Origin: Bacteroidota bacterium
GTDB lineage: Bacteria; Bacteroidota; Bacteroidia; B-17B0; Aurantibacillaceae
Reading direction: 5' to 3'
Assembly (NCBI GenBank): GCA_016185125.1
Contig: JACPOC010000034.1
Location: 56,012 to 120,011, forward strand
Length of the DNA: 64,000 nucleotides
In this document: piece by piece, positions 24,891 to 33,576 of the stretch
Layout: each line of letters begins with the position of its first letter
Position numbering within the stretch: the first letter of the stretch is position 1
Program-made: the position numbers and the translations under genes
The notes under the pieces: model-generated
Databases searched by the model: none
Told to the model about the DNA's origin: nothing
Seen by the model: only the letters and a program-made list of their open reading frames with translations

Positions 24891-26860
24891 TAGCCTAAGG
24901 TAATACCAATTAACGAAATATCATCTGTTTGTTCATAGCCTTCTTTCCAAGAATTTAATTTTTGCTCAATGTTACTCTTTTGCTTTATCAGGGGCAAAGA
25001 TGATGTAGCAATTAGCCACTCTTTAAACAGTTTTATTTTTATTTTTTTTCCTCCCGGGCCGCCAAACTGATCTACCACTCCATCAGAAAAGAGATAGACT
25101 TTTAAATTTGGCGTGATGTTGATCTTCTCCTCAGTAAAATCCGTGTATTTTTCATAAGCTCCAATGGGCTGTTTATTGGGTTTTAATTCAGTAATCTCAC
25201 TCTCATTTAAAAGCAGAGCTCCAGAATTGGCTCCGGCATAAATTAATTCTTTATCATTAAAAGAAATAATGGCCATATCCATCCCGTCGCGTTTATCGGA
25301 TCCGTCGATACTTAAAGCCGCAATAATTTCTTTTCGAAGAAGGTTTAATATTTGAGCCGGAGAGGTAATGCCTTTTTCTTTAACAATCTGATTAAGCAAG
25401 GTGATGCCAATCATACTCATAAACGCGCCCGGAACGCCATGGCCGGTGCAATCTGAAAGTGCTACAATTTTTCTATCATTAAATTCGGTAAACCAGTAAA
25501 AATCGCCGCTCACTACATCGCGCGGTTTAAATATTACAAAAGCGTCTTTAACATTATGTTTTAATTTTTCTTCGCTAATTATAAGCGCGCTTTGAATTTT
25601 TTGGGCGTAGTTAATACTGTCAGAAATATCTTTGTGCTTTTCTTCAATTAAATTTTTTTGTTCTGAAATAATTGAATTTCTAACAGATAAAGCTTTGTTG
25701 TTTTTAAAGAAATAAAACAGGAAAATAAATAGCGCTATGATTAAAATCACTGCCAGTACAATAAATCCCAACTGCTTTTGTTTTTGATTTTCGGACTTGG
25801 TTAATTTTAAATCTTTTTCAAGCAATTGTTTTTGCTTTTGCTCGAGCTGAATGTTTGACTCCAACTGCTGAATGCTGTTGTTGAGCTGTTCTTTTTCAAA
25901 AGCTATATTTAATTTGTTTTTTTTATTCAGATATTCATAGGCCATTTTATAATTTCCCATTTTTGAGTAAATCTGATCATAAGAATCATATACTTCTACC
26001 TGAATCTTCTTATAACCGTTTAAGCTTGCGATTTTAAAGGCGGAGTCGGCTAAACTTAAAGCTAATTTAAAATTACTTACTTCGTTCTCTATCAGTGATA
26101 AATTATTTAACGATCCGGCAATACCAAGACTGTCGTGAATTTTATATCTGTGAAAAAGTCCTTTGTTTAAATATTTTCTGGCAGAATCAAGATTTTTGTG
26201 AGATTTAGCCGAATCGTTCCCATATTGCACCAAAAAAATAACGCCTAAATTATTGTAATCGTTGCCCAAAAACATATCACGCAAATTAAATTGATCATCA
26301 TTTAAAGCCTTGCTAAAATATTCTTTTGCCATATCCCAATCTCCTTTATTGGCATAGCAAATACCAATGTTATTGTAAATTCCGGAATACGAATTGGTAA
26401 ATTTGTGCTTTTTTTTGAGATAGAGTTGTTTATTAAACTGTTCAATCGCTTTTTGAGAATTGCCCTGAGCAATATAAATTAAACCGTACTCGCTGTAACA
26501 TTCGCTCAGCGAATAAAATTTATTGTTTTGTAAAGCCTTTTTATAAACCAAATTTATATAGATCAGCGAAGAATCTATTTCACCCAATAATCTAAATATT
26601 TCTCCTTTTTTTAAATACCTTTCGTACAAAAAATCGTTAGAAAATTTTCTAAAAATCAATATGGACTTATCAAGATAAGTGAGCGCTAATTTTGGATTAT
26701 TTAAAGAAAATACCGCAGCAAGCTGTAAATAAGCGTTAGAAACCGCCCTGTCATTTTTAGAAGTTTTAGTTACCTGCAATAATGAATCTACATTTAAATT
26801 TCCTTTTGAAAAAAAATGAAAAAGACTAAACAGAATAACTATAACAATTTTACTCCTCAA
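24890..26860 (-). CDS. TPR-domain SpoIIE-family protein phosphatase, second copy
   Basis: This 656-residue protein has the same layout as the protein at 6854-8869: a signal peptide (IVIVILFSLFHFFSKGN), about 300 residues of TPR helices (for example YNNIGICYANKGDWDMAKEY), and a coiled coil before the membrane helix (LGFIVLAVILIIALFIFLFY, about residues 366-385). A second coiled coil then leads to a SpoIIE/PP2C domain with SGDFYWFTEF, LSDCTGHGVPGAFMSM and FSDGVVDQFGG. The start is a TTG inside the end of the sigma-54 regulator gene (11-base overlap, TTGAGGAGTAA), which puts the signal peptide at the N-terminus. The overlap argues that the phosphatase and the regulator work in one signalling path; the target is unproven. 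Confidence 0.87.
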   Translation of the reverse strand: MRSKIVIVILFSLFHFFSKGNLNVDSLLQVTKTSKNDRAVSNAYLQLAAVFSLNNPKLALTYLDKSILIFRKFSNDFLYERYLKKGEIFRLLGEIDSSLIYINLVYKKALQNNKFYSLSECYSEYGLIYIAQGNSQKAIEQFNKQLYLKKKHKFTNSYSGIYNNIGICYANKGDWDMAKEYFSKALNDDQFNLRDMFLGNDYNNLGVIFLVQYGNDSAKSHKNLDSARKYLNKGLFHRYKIHDSLGIAGSLNNLSLIENEVSNFKLALSLADSAFKIASLNGYKKIQVEVYDSYDQIYSKMGNYKMAYEYLNKKNKLNIAFEKEQLNNSIQQLESNIQLEQKQKQLLEKDLKLTKSENQKQKQLGFIVLAVILIIALFIFLFYFFKNNKALSVRNSIISEQKNLIEEKHKDISDSINYAQKIQSALIISEEKLKHNVKDAFVIFKPRDVVSGDFYWFTEFNDRKIVALSDCTGHGVPGAFMSMIGITLLNQIVKEKGITSPAQILNLLRKEIIAALSIDGSDKRDGMDMAIISFNDKELIYAGANSGALLLNESEITELKPNKQPIGAYEKYTDFTEEKINITPNLKVYLFSDGVVDQFGGPGGKKIKIKLFKEWLIATSSLPLIKQKSNIEQKLNSWKEGYEQTDDISLIGITLG

Positions 26861-28070
26861 TATGATACTCGTTTATTTTTCGGTATAATGTACGTTCGCT
26901 GATGCCTAGTTCTTTGGCCGCGTATTTTCTTTTTCCTTTATGCTTTCTTAAGGCTTTTCTTATCATATCTATTTCTTTTTCCTGTAAGGATAAAGTTTCT
27001 TCCACCTCAATGGTTTGCGCCGCGGGGTTATTTTGAATGGAATTAGGATGAATTTTTAACGACGAGCCATTCCCTAATTCTTCTCCACTGTACATCCTGT
27101 TAATCAGGTGCATGTCATCAGTGTTTACAGGCATTTTATCGGAAGCCGACATCAAATCATACACCACCTTTTTAAGTTCTAAAATCTCGCCTTTCATATC
27201 GCGCACTACTTTGAAAATAAGATCGCGGTCGTTGCTGTTAAATGTTCCTCCTTCATTATTATGAATAACTGAAGGAACGTTATTGGAGCTATATTGCGGT
27301 AAATATTTAAGCAGCACTTCGGCATTTATTTCTTTTATTCTTTCAATAATTGAAATTTGTTCAGTAATATTTTTAAGTTGGCGGATATTTCCCGGCCAAT
27401 AATAATTTATTAAAACCTGTTCAGCATCGCTGCTTAATTTTACTACCGGCATTTTATATTTAGCGGCAAAATCATTCGCAAATTTTCTGAAGAGCAAGTG
27501 AATATCTTCCTTACGTTCGCGCAAAGGCGCAAGATAAATGGGCACAGTATTTAACCGGTAATATAAATCGGCTCTGAATTTACCTTTTTCGAGCGCCTGA
27601 TAAAAATCAATATTAGTGGCAGCCACAACACGCACATCTGTTTTTTGCACTTTGCTGCTTCCTACTTTAATGTATTCGCCTGCTTCAAGCACACGCAACA
27701 ACCTAGCCTGTGTTGCAAGTGGCAACTCCCCTACTTCATCCAAAAAAATAGTTCCGCCATTGGCTACTTCAAAATAACCTTTGCGGGCTTCAGTTGCTCC
27801 CGTAAAAGATCCTTTTTCGTGTCCGAATAATTCACTGTCAATGGTTCCTTCGGGGATAGCGCCGCAGTTTACGGCAATATAAGGACCATGTTTTCGCGCG
27901 CTTAAATGGTGAATGATTTGTGGAAACACTTCTTTTCCTGTTCCGCTTTCACCATTAATAACAACGTTTAAATCGGTGGGCGCCACCTGACGGGCAATGT
28001 CAACAGCGCGTTCAAGAAAAATATTGTTACCTATTATGCCGTATTTTTGTTTTAAATCCTGTATGTTCAT
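26850..28070 (-). CDS. Sigma-54-dependent transcriptional activator without receiver domain
   Basis: This 406-residue bacterial enhancer-binding protein starts directly with the AAA+ domain and lacks any N-terminal sensory domain. Walker A is GESGTGKE (residues 40-47), the sigma-54 contact loop is GSFTGATEA (the GAFTGA motif with A to S), and Walker B is GGTIFLDEVGEL. The R-finger region is LYYRLNTVPIYLAPLRERKED. The C-terminus is a Fis-type helix-turn-helix (KYAAKELGISERTLYRKIN). The frame extends to 28091, but the ATG at 28070 fits the family start. With no receiver, control must come through a partner, possibly the phosphatase encoded next to it. Confidence 0.9.
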   Translation of the reverse strand: MNIQDLKQKYGIIGNNIFLERAVDIARQVAPTDLNVVINGESGTGKEVFPQIIHHLSARKHGPYIAVNCGAIPEGTIDSELFGHEKGSFTGATEARKGYFEVANGGTIFLDEVGELPLATQARLLRVLEAGEYIKVGSSKVQKTDVRVVAATNIDFYQALEKGKFRADLYYRLNTVPIYLAPLRERKEDIHLLFRKFANDFAAKYKMPVVKLSSDAEQVLINYYWPGNIRQLKNITEQISIIERIKEINAEVLLKYLPQYSSNNVPSVIHNNEGGTFNSNDRDLIFKVVRDMKGEILELKKVVYDLMSASDKMPVNTDDMHLINRMYSGEELGNGSSLKIHPNSIQNNPAAQTIEVEETLSLQEKEIDMIRKALRKHKGKRKYAAKELGISERTLYRKINEYHIEE

Positions 28071-28093
28071 TTTTTTAGATGCAAGAATCAAGA

Positions 28094-28474
28094 CTATTTT
28101 GAGCCAGGACTCTGTGTGTTAATAATTGTTTCCCTAAAATTGAAAATTTTCTTCTGTATTTCTTCTACCTTCTTTAGGAGCTCGCCTAAATCTTTTTCAT
28201 TACCATATTTACGGCGACTGCAAATCAATAATTGAGTCTCGGCTTCATAACTTGAGGTTAAAGAAGTAGTTAAAAACTCTGCAAAATGTATGTTTGTTCT
28301 TTTACCCGAGCCCTCCGCAATGTTGGAAGGTATTGAAACACCACACTTTTCTAATTGATTAATTAAATTATATTTTTCTTTTATGGGAAGGGTTTCCGTA
28401 TAATTATATAACAGGTCGCAAAAGTCCATTGCATCCTGCCACACTATTAATTTCTTAAAATTATGTTTAATCAT
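28094..28474 (-). CDS. Four-helix-bundle protein (S23 / 23S rRNA intervening-sequence family)
   Basis: This 126-residue all-helical protein belongs to the family first known from ORFs in 23S rRNA intervening sequences. Visible family marks are the opening NFKKLIVWQDAMDFCDLLY, the segment LINQLEKCGVSIPSNIAEGS with the conserved SIPSNIAEGSGR-like turn, and a last amphipathic helix. The solved family members form pentameric bundles of unknown function. It sits as an extra gene between miaB and the sigma-54 activator, and the tracts GAGCCAGGAC (28101-28110, inside its last codons) and GTTCTTGGCTC (28525-28535) form an imperfect inverted pair around it, as if inserted. Confidence 0.88.
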   Translation of the reverse strand: MIKHNFKKLIVWQDAMDFCDLLYNYTETLPIKEKYNLINQLEKCGVSIPSNIAEGSGKRTNIHFAEFLTTSLTSSYEAETQLLICSRRKYGNEKDLGELLKKVEEIQKKIFNFRETIINTQSPGSK

Positions 28475-28535
28475 GCTTCCGTCTTTGCTACCGCTGCTTA
28501 TTGCGCTGCCTCTTGTTGTCTTTTGTTCTTGGCTC
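28101..28535. repeat. Imperfect inverted repeats bracketing the four-helix-bundle gene
   Basis: GAGCCAGGAC at 28101-28110 and GTTCTTGGCTC at 28525-28535 (reverse complement GAGCCAAGAAC) differ at a few positions. The right arm abuts the miaB stop codon; the left arm lies in the 3' end of the bundle gene. Nearby CAAGAATCAAGAC (28082-28094) has the same CTTGATTCTTG flavour. Confidence 0.45.
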
Positions 28536-29990
28536 CTACTGTCCTGTCTCCTCTTTTCCGATAACTTTTCCTATCAATGTTGAGCTGGTGCATTCAGTTA
28601 CCATTACATTTACATAATCGCCTTTTTTATAATTTTCTTTAGGGAAAACAACCACCGAATTTTGCGAATTTCTTCCCATAAGCATATCATCACTCTTTTT
28701 AGAAAAACCTTCTGCCAATACTCTATGTACTTTTCCTAAACCCTTTTCAGTTCGTATACCGCTGAGTTTACGCTGAAGATCTACTACTTCCTGTAACCGT
28801 CTTTTTTTAACAGGCTCAGGAACATTGTCTTCATACTTTCGTTCAGCCAAGGTTTTCGGACGTTCGCTGTACATGAACATATATGCAAAATCGTATTGCA
28901 CAAATTCCATTAAACTCAATGTTTCTAAATGTTCTTCTTCGGTTTCGCTGCAAAAACCGGTAATAATATCGGTGCTTATTCCGCAATCAGGAAGTATATT
29001 TCTTATCGCGTTAATCCTGCTCATATACCATTCGCGGGTATAACCGCGGTTCATCATTTCCAAAACTCTACTGTTTCCGCTTTGTACAGGCAAATGAATG
29101 TTGTTGCAAATGTTTTCGTGCTTGGCCATGGTGTGCAAAACTTCATCATTCATGTCTTTAGGATGCGATGTAGAGAAACGCACGCGAAGATCAGGATGTA
29201 TTAAAGCTACCTTTTCTAAAAGTTGCGCAAAGGTTACTGAATTAGCTTTTTGTTCTTCTGTAAGTGTTTCTTTTTTTAATCCGCCTCCGGAATACAAATA
29301 ACTATCTACGTTTTGCCCGAGTAAAGTAACCTCTCTATAACCTCTTGCAAAAAGATCTTTGGCTTCATTAATAATACTTTCAGGATCACGGCTCCGTTCA
29401 CGGCCACGCGTAAAAGGAACCACGCAAAAGCTGCACATGTTATCGCAACCACGCGTGATGCTTATAAAAGCGGTAACGCCGTTTGAACCTAAACGAACGG
29501 GGGTTAAATCGGCATAAGTTTCTTCTTTGCTTAAAATGACATTAATAGCCCTGTGCCCTTCCTCTGCCTGATCTAATAAATTTGGAAGATCGCGGTAAGC
29601 ATCCGGTCCTACCACAATATCTACCAGTTTTTCCTGCTCTAAAAATTGATGTTTAAGGCGCTCGGCCATGCAACCCAAAACTCCAACCAAAGCCTTAGGA
29701 TTTTTTGCTTTCACGCGTTTAAAATCATTCAGGCGGTTGCGCACTTTTGATTCGGCACCTTCGCGTATTGCACAGGTATTTACAAAAATAACATCTGCTT
29801 CTTCAAAATTTTGTGTGGTGGTATAACCTTTATCAATTAAAATAGAAGCAACAATTTCGCTGTCGCTAAAATTCATTTGGCAACCGTAACTTTCTAAAAA
29901 AAGTTTTTTTCCGCCGGTTTTAACGGTATCAAGAACTAAAGCTTGTCCCTGAATACTCTCATCTATTACTTTATTTTCAGAAATATTCAT
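28536..29990 (-). CDS. miaB: tRNA-2-methylthio-N6-dimethylallyladenosine synthase
   Basis: This 484-residue radical-SAM methylthiotransferase adds a methylthio group to i6A37 of tRNAs reading UNN codons. The N-terminal UPF0004 domain holds three cluster-binding cysteines ([27 protein letters not shown]). The radical SAM motif is [10 protein letters not shown], giving CxxxCxxC. A TRAM RNA-binding domain closes the protein (about residues 415-480). An N-terminal extension of about 28 residues precedes [11 protein letters not shown]. It is the first gene of a minus-strand run that goes on to secG. Confidence 0.94.
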   Translation of the reverse strand: MNISENKVIDESIQGQALVLDTVKTGGKKLFLESYGCQMNFSDSEIVASILIDKGYTTTQNFEEADVIFVNTCAIREGAESKVRNRLNDFKRVKAKNPKALVGVLGCMAERLKHQFLEQEKLVDIVVGPDAYRDLPNLLDQAEEGHRAINVILSKEETYADLTPVRLGSNGVTAFISITRGCDNMCSFCVVPFTRGRERSRDPESIINEAKDLFARGYREVTLLGQNVDSYLYSGGGLKKETLTEEQKANSVTFAQLLEKVALIHPDLRVRFSTSHPKDMNDEVLHTMAKHENICNNIHLPVQSGNSRVLEMMNRGYTREWYMSRINAIRNILPDCGISTDIITGFCSETEEEHLETLSLMEFVQYDFAYMFMYSERPKTLAERKYEDNVPEPVKKRRLQEVVDLQRKLSGIRTEKGLGKVHRVLAEGFSKKSDDMLMGRNSQNSVVVFPKENYKKGDYVNVMVTECTSSTLIGKVIGKEETGQ

Positions 29991-30008
29991 TTTGCAGCTT
30001 CAAAAATA

Positions 30009-30043
30009 CAAAATTAATGTCAAATTGGCAGTTTTTTAACAAA
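30009..30043 (-). promoter_or_regulatory. Candidate promoter of miaB
   Basis: On the minus strand, TTTG (30043..30040), 23 bases, then TAATTTTG (30016..30009), 18 bases upstream of the ATG. A second -7-like box, TATTTTTG, lies at 30008..30001. The spacing is at the long end of the accepted range. Confidence 0.4.
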
Positions 30044-30086
30044 AAAACACTTTTAAACATCTATTTTTGGGTTAATGAGCCAATAA

Positions 30087-30119
30087 TTTGGAAGTTGACG
30101 TTTTATTTATTTTTCTTTG
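30087..30119 (+). promoter_or_regulatory. Candidate promoter of topA
   Basis: TTTG at 30087-30090, 21 bases, then TTTCTTTG at 30112-30119 (one mismatch to TAnnTTTG). The predicted start leaves a leader of about 30 bases before the ATG at 30157, which supports that ATG over the earlier in-frame one at 30088. Confidence 0.35.
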
Positions 30120-30156
30120 CGGAAATTTTCTCACCAAAAAAAGCACTATTATATAT

Positions 30157-32805
30157 ATGAGTAAAAATCTTGTTATCGTCGAGTCACCTGCAAAAGCTAA
30201 AACAATTGAAGGATTTTTAGGGAAGGATTTTACAGTGAAGTCGAGTTTTGGGCACATCCGTGATCTAGTAAAAAAAGGATTTGGTGTGGATATTGAGAAC
30301 AATTTTACTCCTACATATGAAGTTCAGCCGGATAAAGAAAAAGTAATTGCCGAACTCAGAAAACTAAGCAAAGGAGCGGATATGGTTTGGCTCGCATCCG
30401 ATGAAGACCGTGAAGGAGAGGCCATCAGCTGGCATTTATACGAAACTTTGGGCTTAACAAAAAAGAATACCAAGCGCATTGTTTTTCACGAAATAACCAA
30501 GCCCGCCATTATGAAGGCGATTCAAAATCCGCGTGAAATTGATATTAATTTAGTAAATGCGCAACAAGCCCGCCGGGTGTTAGACCGTTTGGTAGGTTTT
30601 GAATTATCTCCTATTTTATGGCGTAAAATCCGTCCGAGTTTATCGGCAGGCCGCGTTCAATCAGTAGCGGTGCGTTTAATTGTAGAGCGCGAAAGAGAAA
30701 TTCAGCAATTTAAATCTACTTCGGCCTTTAAAGTTTCGGCTTTATTTAAGGTAGGAAGCGGCATTTTAAAAGCGGAATTAGATAAGCGCTTTGCCACTGA
30801 AGCAGAGGCTCAGGCTTTTTTAGAAAAATGTAAAAAGGCCTCTTATACCATTGAAAGTTTAGAAACCAAACCTGCAAAACGTTCACCCTCTGCACCTTTT
30901 ACAACTTCCACTTTACAGCAGGAAGCGGCTCGTAAATTAGGATTTTCGGTGGCGCAAACTATGCAGGTTGCTCAACGTTTGTATGAGGCCGGTAAAATTA
31001 CATACATGAGAACGGATTCCGTTAATTTATCGGACACTGCCATGGATCAAGCCAACAAAGCCATTAACCAAAATTATGGCGCTAAATATTTTAGTCCGCG
31101 TAAATACAAAAACAAAAGCAAAGGCGCGCAGGAAGCTCACGAGGCTATTCGTCCAACTTATATTGATAAAACATCAGTTGATGGCGAACGCAACGAGCAG
31201 CGCTTATATGATTTGATCTGGAAAAGAACAATCGCTTCGCAAATGAGCGATGCGGAACTGGAAAAAACAACTGCGAAAGTTAAAGTGAGCGGTACTTCTG
31301 AGTTATTTGTTGCTCAGGGAGAAGTATTAAAGTTTGATGGTTTTTTAAAAGTGTATATGGAAGGCACAGATGATGAAAATTCTGACGAAGAAAATTCATC
31401 CATGCTGCCGCCAATGAAAGTGGGTGAGAAATTAGAACCTCAGGAAATCAGCGCTACGCAACGATTCACGCATCATCCTGCAAGATACACAGAAGCAAGT
31501 TTGGTAAAAAAATTAGAAGAATTAGGAATAGGACGGCCGAGTACCTACGCACCAACCATCAGCACGGTTCAAAAACGAAATTATGTTGAAAAAACAGACC
31601 GTGAAGGAACAACGAGAGAGTATATTCAATTAAGTTTAATAAAGCAGAACTTAAAAAAAGAAATAAGAACTGAGAATACAGGCGCGGAAAAATCGAAACT
31701 ATTTCCTACAGATATTGGAATGGTGGTAAATGATTTTTTACTTCAATATTTTCCAACCATTCTTGATTTTAACTTTACTGCTAAAGTGGAAGAGGAATTT
31801 GATGAAATTGCGGAAGGAAATCTGGACTGGCAAAAAATGCTTAAAACATTTTACACGCCTTTTCACAAAACAGTAGAAACTACCACCGAAAATAGCGAAC
31901 GAGCCAGCGGAGAACGCGCTTTAGGCAAGGATCCGGTATCAGGAAAACCTTTAATTGTTCGAATCGGCCGTTTTGGGCCTTTGGCGCAAATTGGCGAAAC
32001 CATTGAAGGGTCGGAAGAAAAACCGCGTTTTGCCAGTTTAAGAAAGAATCAAAGCATTGAAACCATTACTTTGGAAGAAGCTCTTGATCTCTTTAAATTA
32101 CCAATGAATTTAGGTTTTTACGAAGGTAAAGAAGTTATTATTGGAGTGGGTCGATTCGGCCCTTACATTAAATTAGATGAAGCGTACATTTCTATACCAA
32201 GAACTATTGATCCATTAAGCATGGATATGGAAAGCGCTATTGAAATAATAAAGGAAAAAGAACTGGCGGATGCTCCTGTGGCTCATTATAAAGGTAAAGG
32301 TGTTACCAAAGGCAAAGGACGTTTTGGGCCGTTTATAAAGTATGAAGGTTTGTTCATTAATGTTCCGCGCGCTTACAATTTCGATAATTTATCGCAAAAA
32401 GATATTGAAGAGCTGATTGAAAAAAAATTAGATAAAGAAGCCAACCGTTATATTCAAAACTGGCCGGAAGAAAAAATTGCCATTGAAAACGCGCGCTGGG
32501 GACCAATTATTAAGTTTGGAAAACTAATTGTGAAATTAAAAAAAGAAGGTGGCAAGTTTACGCCTGAAGAATTAGCGGAATTATCGTTGGAAGATGTGAA
32601 AAAGATGATCGTTGCGCAAATTCCTAAAGCTTTTGATAAAAAGGGAGCAAAGAAAGCCGGTACCAAAAAAGCAACGGCAAAAGGGTCTGCCGATCTTAAA
32701 ATTGTAAAGAAAGCAGCCCAAAAAAAAACGGCTAAGAAAAGTCCGGTTAAAAAAGCCGCGTCTAAAAAAGCAGTTCCAAAAAAAGCTGTCACTAAGAAAA
32801 AGTAA
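30157..32805 (+). CDS. topA: DNA topoisomerase I (type IA) with lysine-rich tail
   Basis: This 882-residue enzyme relaxes negative supercoils by single-strand passage. The Toprim domain opens with KNLVIVESPAKAKTIEGFLG and has the acidic DEDREGEAISWH. The active tyrosine is Y283 in TYMRTDSVNLS, and HEAIRPT follows. Instead of Cys4 zinc fingers, the C-terminal third holds repeated topoisomerase C-terminal modules (for example GRFGPYIKL and GRFGPFIKY). The last 55 or so residues are almost only Lys, Ala, Thr and Pro (KKAVPKKAVTKKK at the end), like a histone H1 tail. The frame extends upstream to 30088, but the ATG at 30157 begins the conserved sequence. Confidence 0.95.
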   Translation: MSKNLVIVESPAKAKTIEGFLGKDFTVKSSFGHIRDLVKKGFGVDIENNFTPTYEVQPDKEKVIAELRKLSKGADMVWLASDEDREGEAISWHLYETLGLTKKNTKRIVFHEITKPAIMKAIQNPREIDINLVNAQQARRVLDRLVGFELSPILWRKIRPSLSAGRVQSVAVRLIVEREREIQQFKSTSAFKVSALFKVGSGILKAELDKRFATEAEAQAFLEKCKKASYTIESLETKPAKRSPSAPFTTSTLQQEAARKLGFSVAQTMQVAQRLYEAGKITYMRTDSVNLSDTAMDQANKAINQNYGAKYFSPRKYKNKSKGAQEAHEAIRPTYIDKTSVDGERNEQRLYDLIWKRTIASQMSDAELEKTTAKVKVSGTSELFVAQGEVLKFDGFLKVYMEGTDDENSDEENSSMLPPMKVGEKLEPQEISATQRFTHHPARYTEASLVKKLEELGIGRPSTYAPTISTVQKRNYVEKTDREGTTREYIQLSLIKQNLKKEIRTENTGAEKSKLFPTDIGMVVNDFLLQYFPTILDFNFTAKVEEEFDEIAEGNLDWQKMLKTFYTPFHKTVETTTENSERASGERALGKDPVSGKPLIVRIGRFGPLAQIGETIEGSEEKPRFASLRKNQSIETITLEEALDLFKLPMNLGFYEGKEVIIGVGRFGPYIKLDEAYISIPRTIDPLSMDMESAIEIIKEKELADAPVAHYKGKGVTKGKGRFGPFIKYEGLFINVPRAYNFDNLSQKDIEELIEKKLDKEANRYIQNWPEEKIAIENARWGPIIKFGKLIVKLKKEGGKFTPEELAELSLEDVKKMIVAQIPKAFDKKGAKKAGTKKATAKGSADLKIVKKAAQKKTAKKSPVKKAASKKAVPKKAVTKKK

Positions 32806-32806
32806 T

Positions 32807-32832
32807 AAAGCATGGTTAAAACCGGCTTTTTC
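32807..32832 (+). terminator. Rho-independent terminator of topA
   Basis: AAAGC..GGTT pairs with AACC.GGCTTT (arms 32807-32817 and 32820-32829, one internal mismatch), followed by a T-rich run. It starts 2 bases after the topA stop codon. Confidence 0.5.
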
Positions 32833-32921
32833 TTCATTTTTGGCAGTTATTAACACTGCAATCTTATTTACTTTGGCAATGCGGTCTCAAATTTGCATTA
32901 GTTTAATATATTTTTATACTA

Positions 32922-33506
32922 ATGAATATAAACTATTGCGTATATCCGAAAAAAACAACCCTTCTTCTATCGCTTTTGGCTATAATGGGTTTTGCAATTA
33001 CCAGCAACGCTCAAACTCTAACTTTAGAGGAGCTGCTCAGTTTTCCAAGCGCGGGAATAGATAAAACAGAAGCAAGCTTAAAAGCCAAAGGGTGGGAAAG
33101 CTATAATGTAGAATTTAAAACCGACAGTAATCTTGTTAAAAAAACATGGGTAATAGCAAATAAATACAACGATTTAAAGTCGTATGTTCAATATTATGAT
33201 TTTCAAAAAAAGCAAGACGAAAATTACATGTGGTATCAATATTCAGATAGAAAAGCTTATGAAGTTATTATATCAGATTTAAAAAAAATGGGCTTTAAAA
33301 ATCTCTCTGCAAAATCTAAAAATAAAAAAAGAAAAAAAGATAACCCCAATTTATATAAAGAAAAACAGGATTTGTATTTATCTGATCAAAAAAAATCTTT
33401 AATTATTTTACGTGAAGTTTTTGTTTATGGCATGAACGCCTTTGTTATTTATTCACATTCATCTAAATCTCAAATTGCAATGGATTTAATAGCACAGGAA
33501 AAATAA
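32922..33506 (+). CDS. Unknown secreted protein
   Basis: This is a 194-residue protein with an N-terminal signal peptide (helix TLLLSLLAIMGFAITSNAQ, cleavage expected after NAQ near residue 31). The mature domain is rich in Lys, Tyr and Asp, with a basic patch KSKNKKRKKDNPN near residue 135. I do not recognise a family. A charged mixed alpha/beta profile suggests a small periplasmic domain. It stands alone between the topA terminator and a lipoprotein gene 70 bases on. Confidence 0.7.
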   Translation: MNINYCVYPKKTTLLLSLLAIMGFAITSNAQTLTLEELLSFPSAGIDKTEASLKAKGWESYNVEFKTDSNLVKKTWVIANKYNDLKSYVQYYDFQKKQDENYMWYQYSDRKAYEVIISDLKKMGFKNLSAKSKNKKRKKDNPNLYKEKQDLYLSDQKKSLIILREVFVYGMNAFVIYSHSSKSQIAMDLIAQEK

Positions 33507-33576
33507 TATTTTTTTTCGCAGAAATTATATTTATTTACAAAATTATTTAACGTAAAAACATTAATGAAAAATAAAA

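Noticed and set aside
32454..32856. Minus-strand genes opposite the topA tail
   Set aside because: They are shadows of the AAA/AAG lysine codons, giving Phe/Leu-rich translations without family features.
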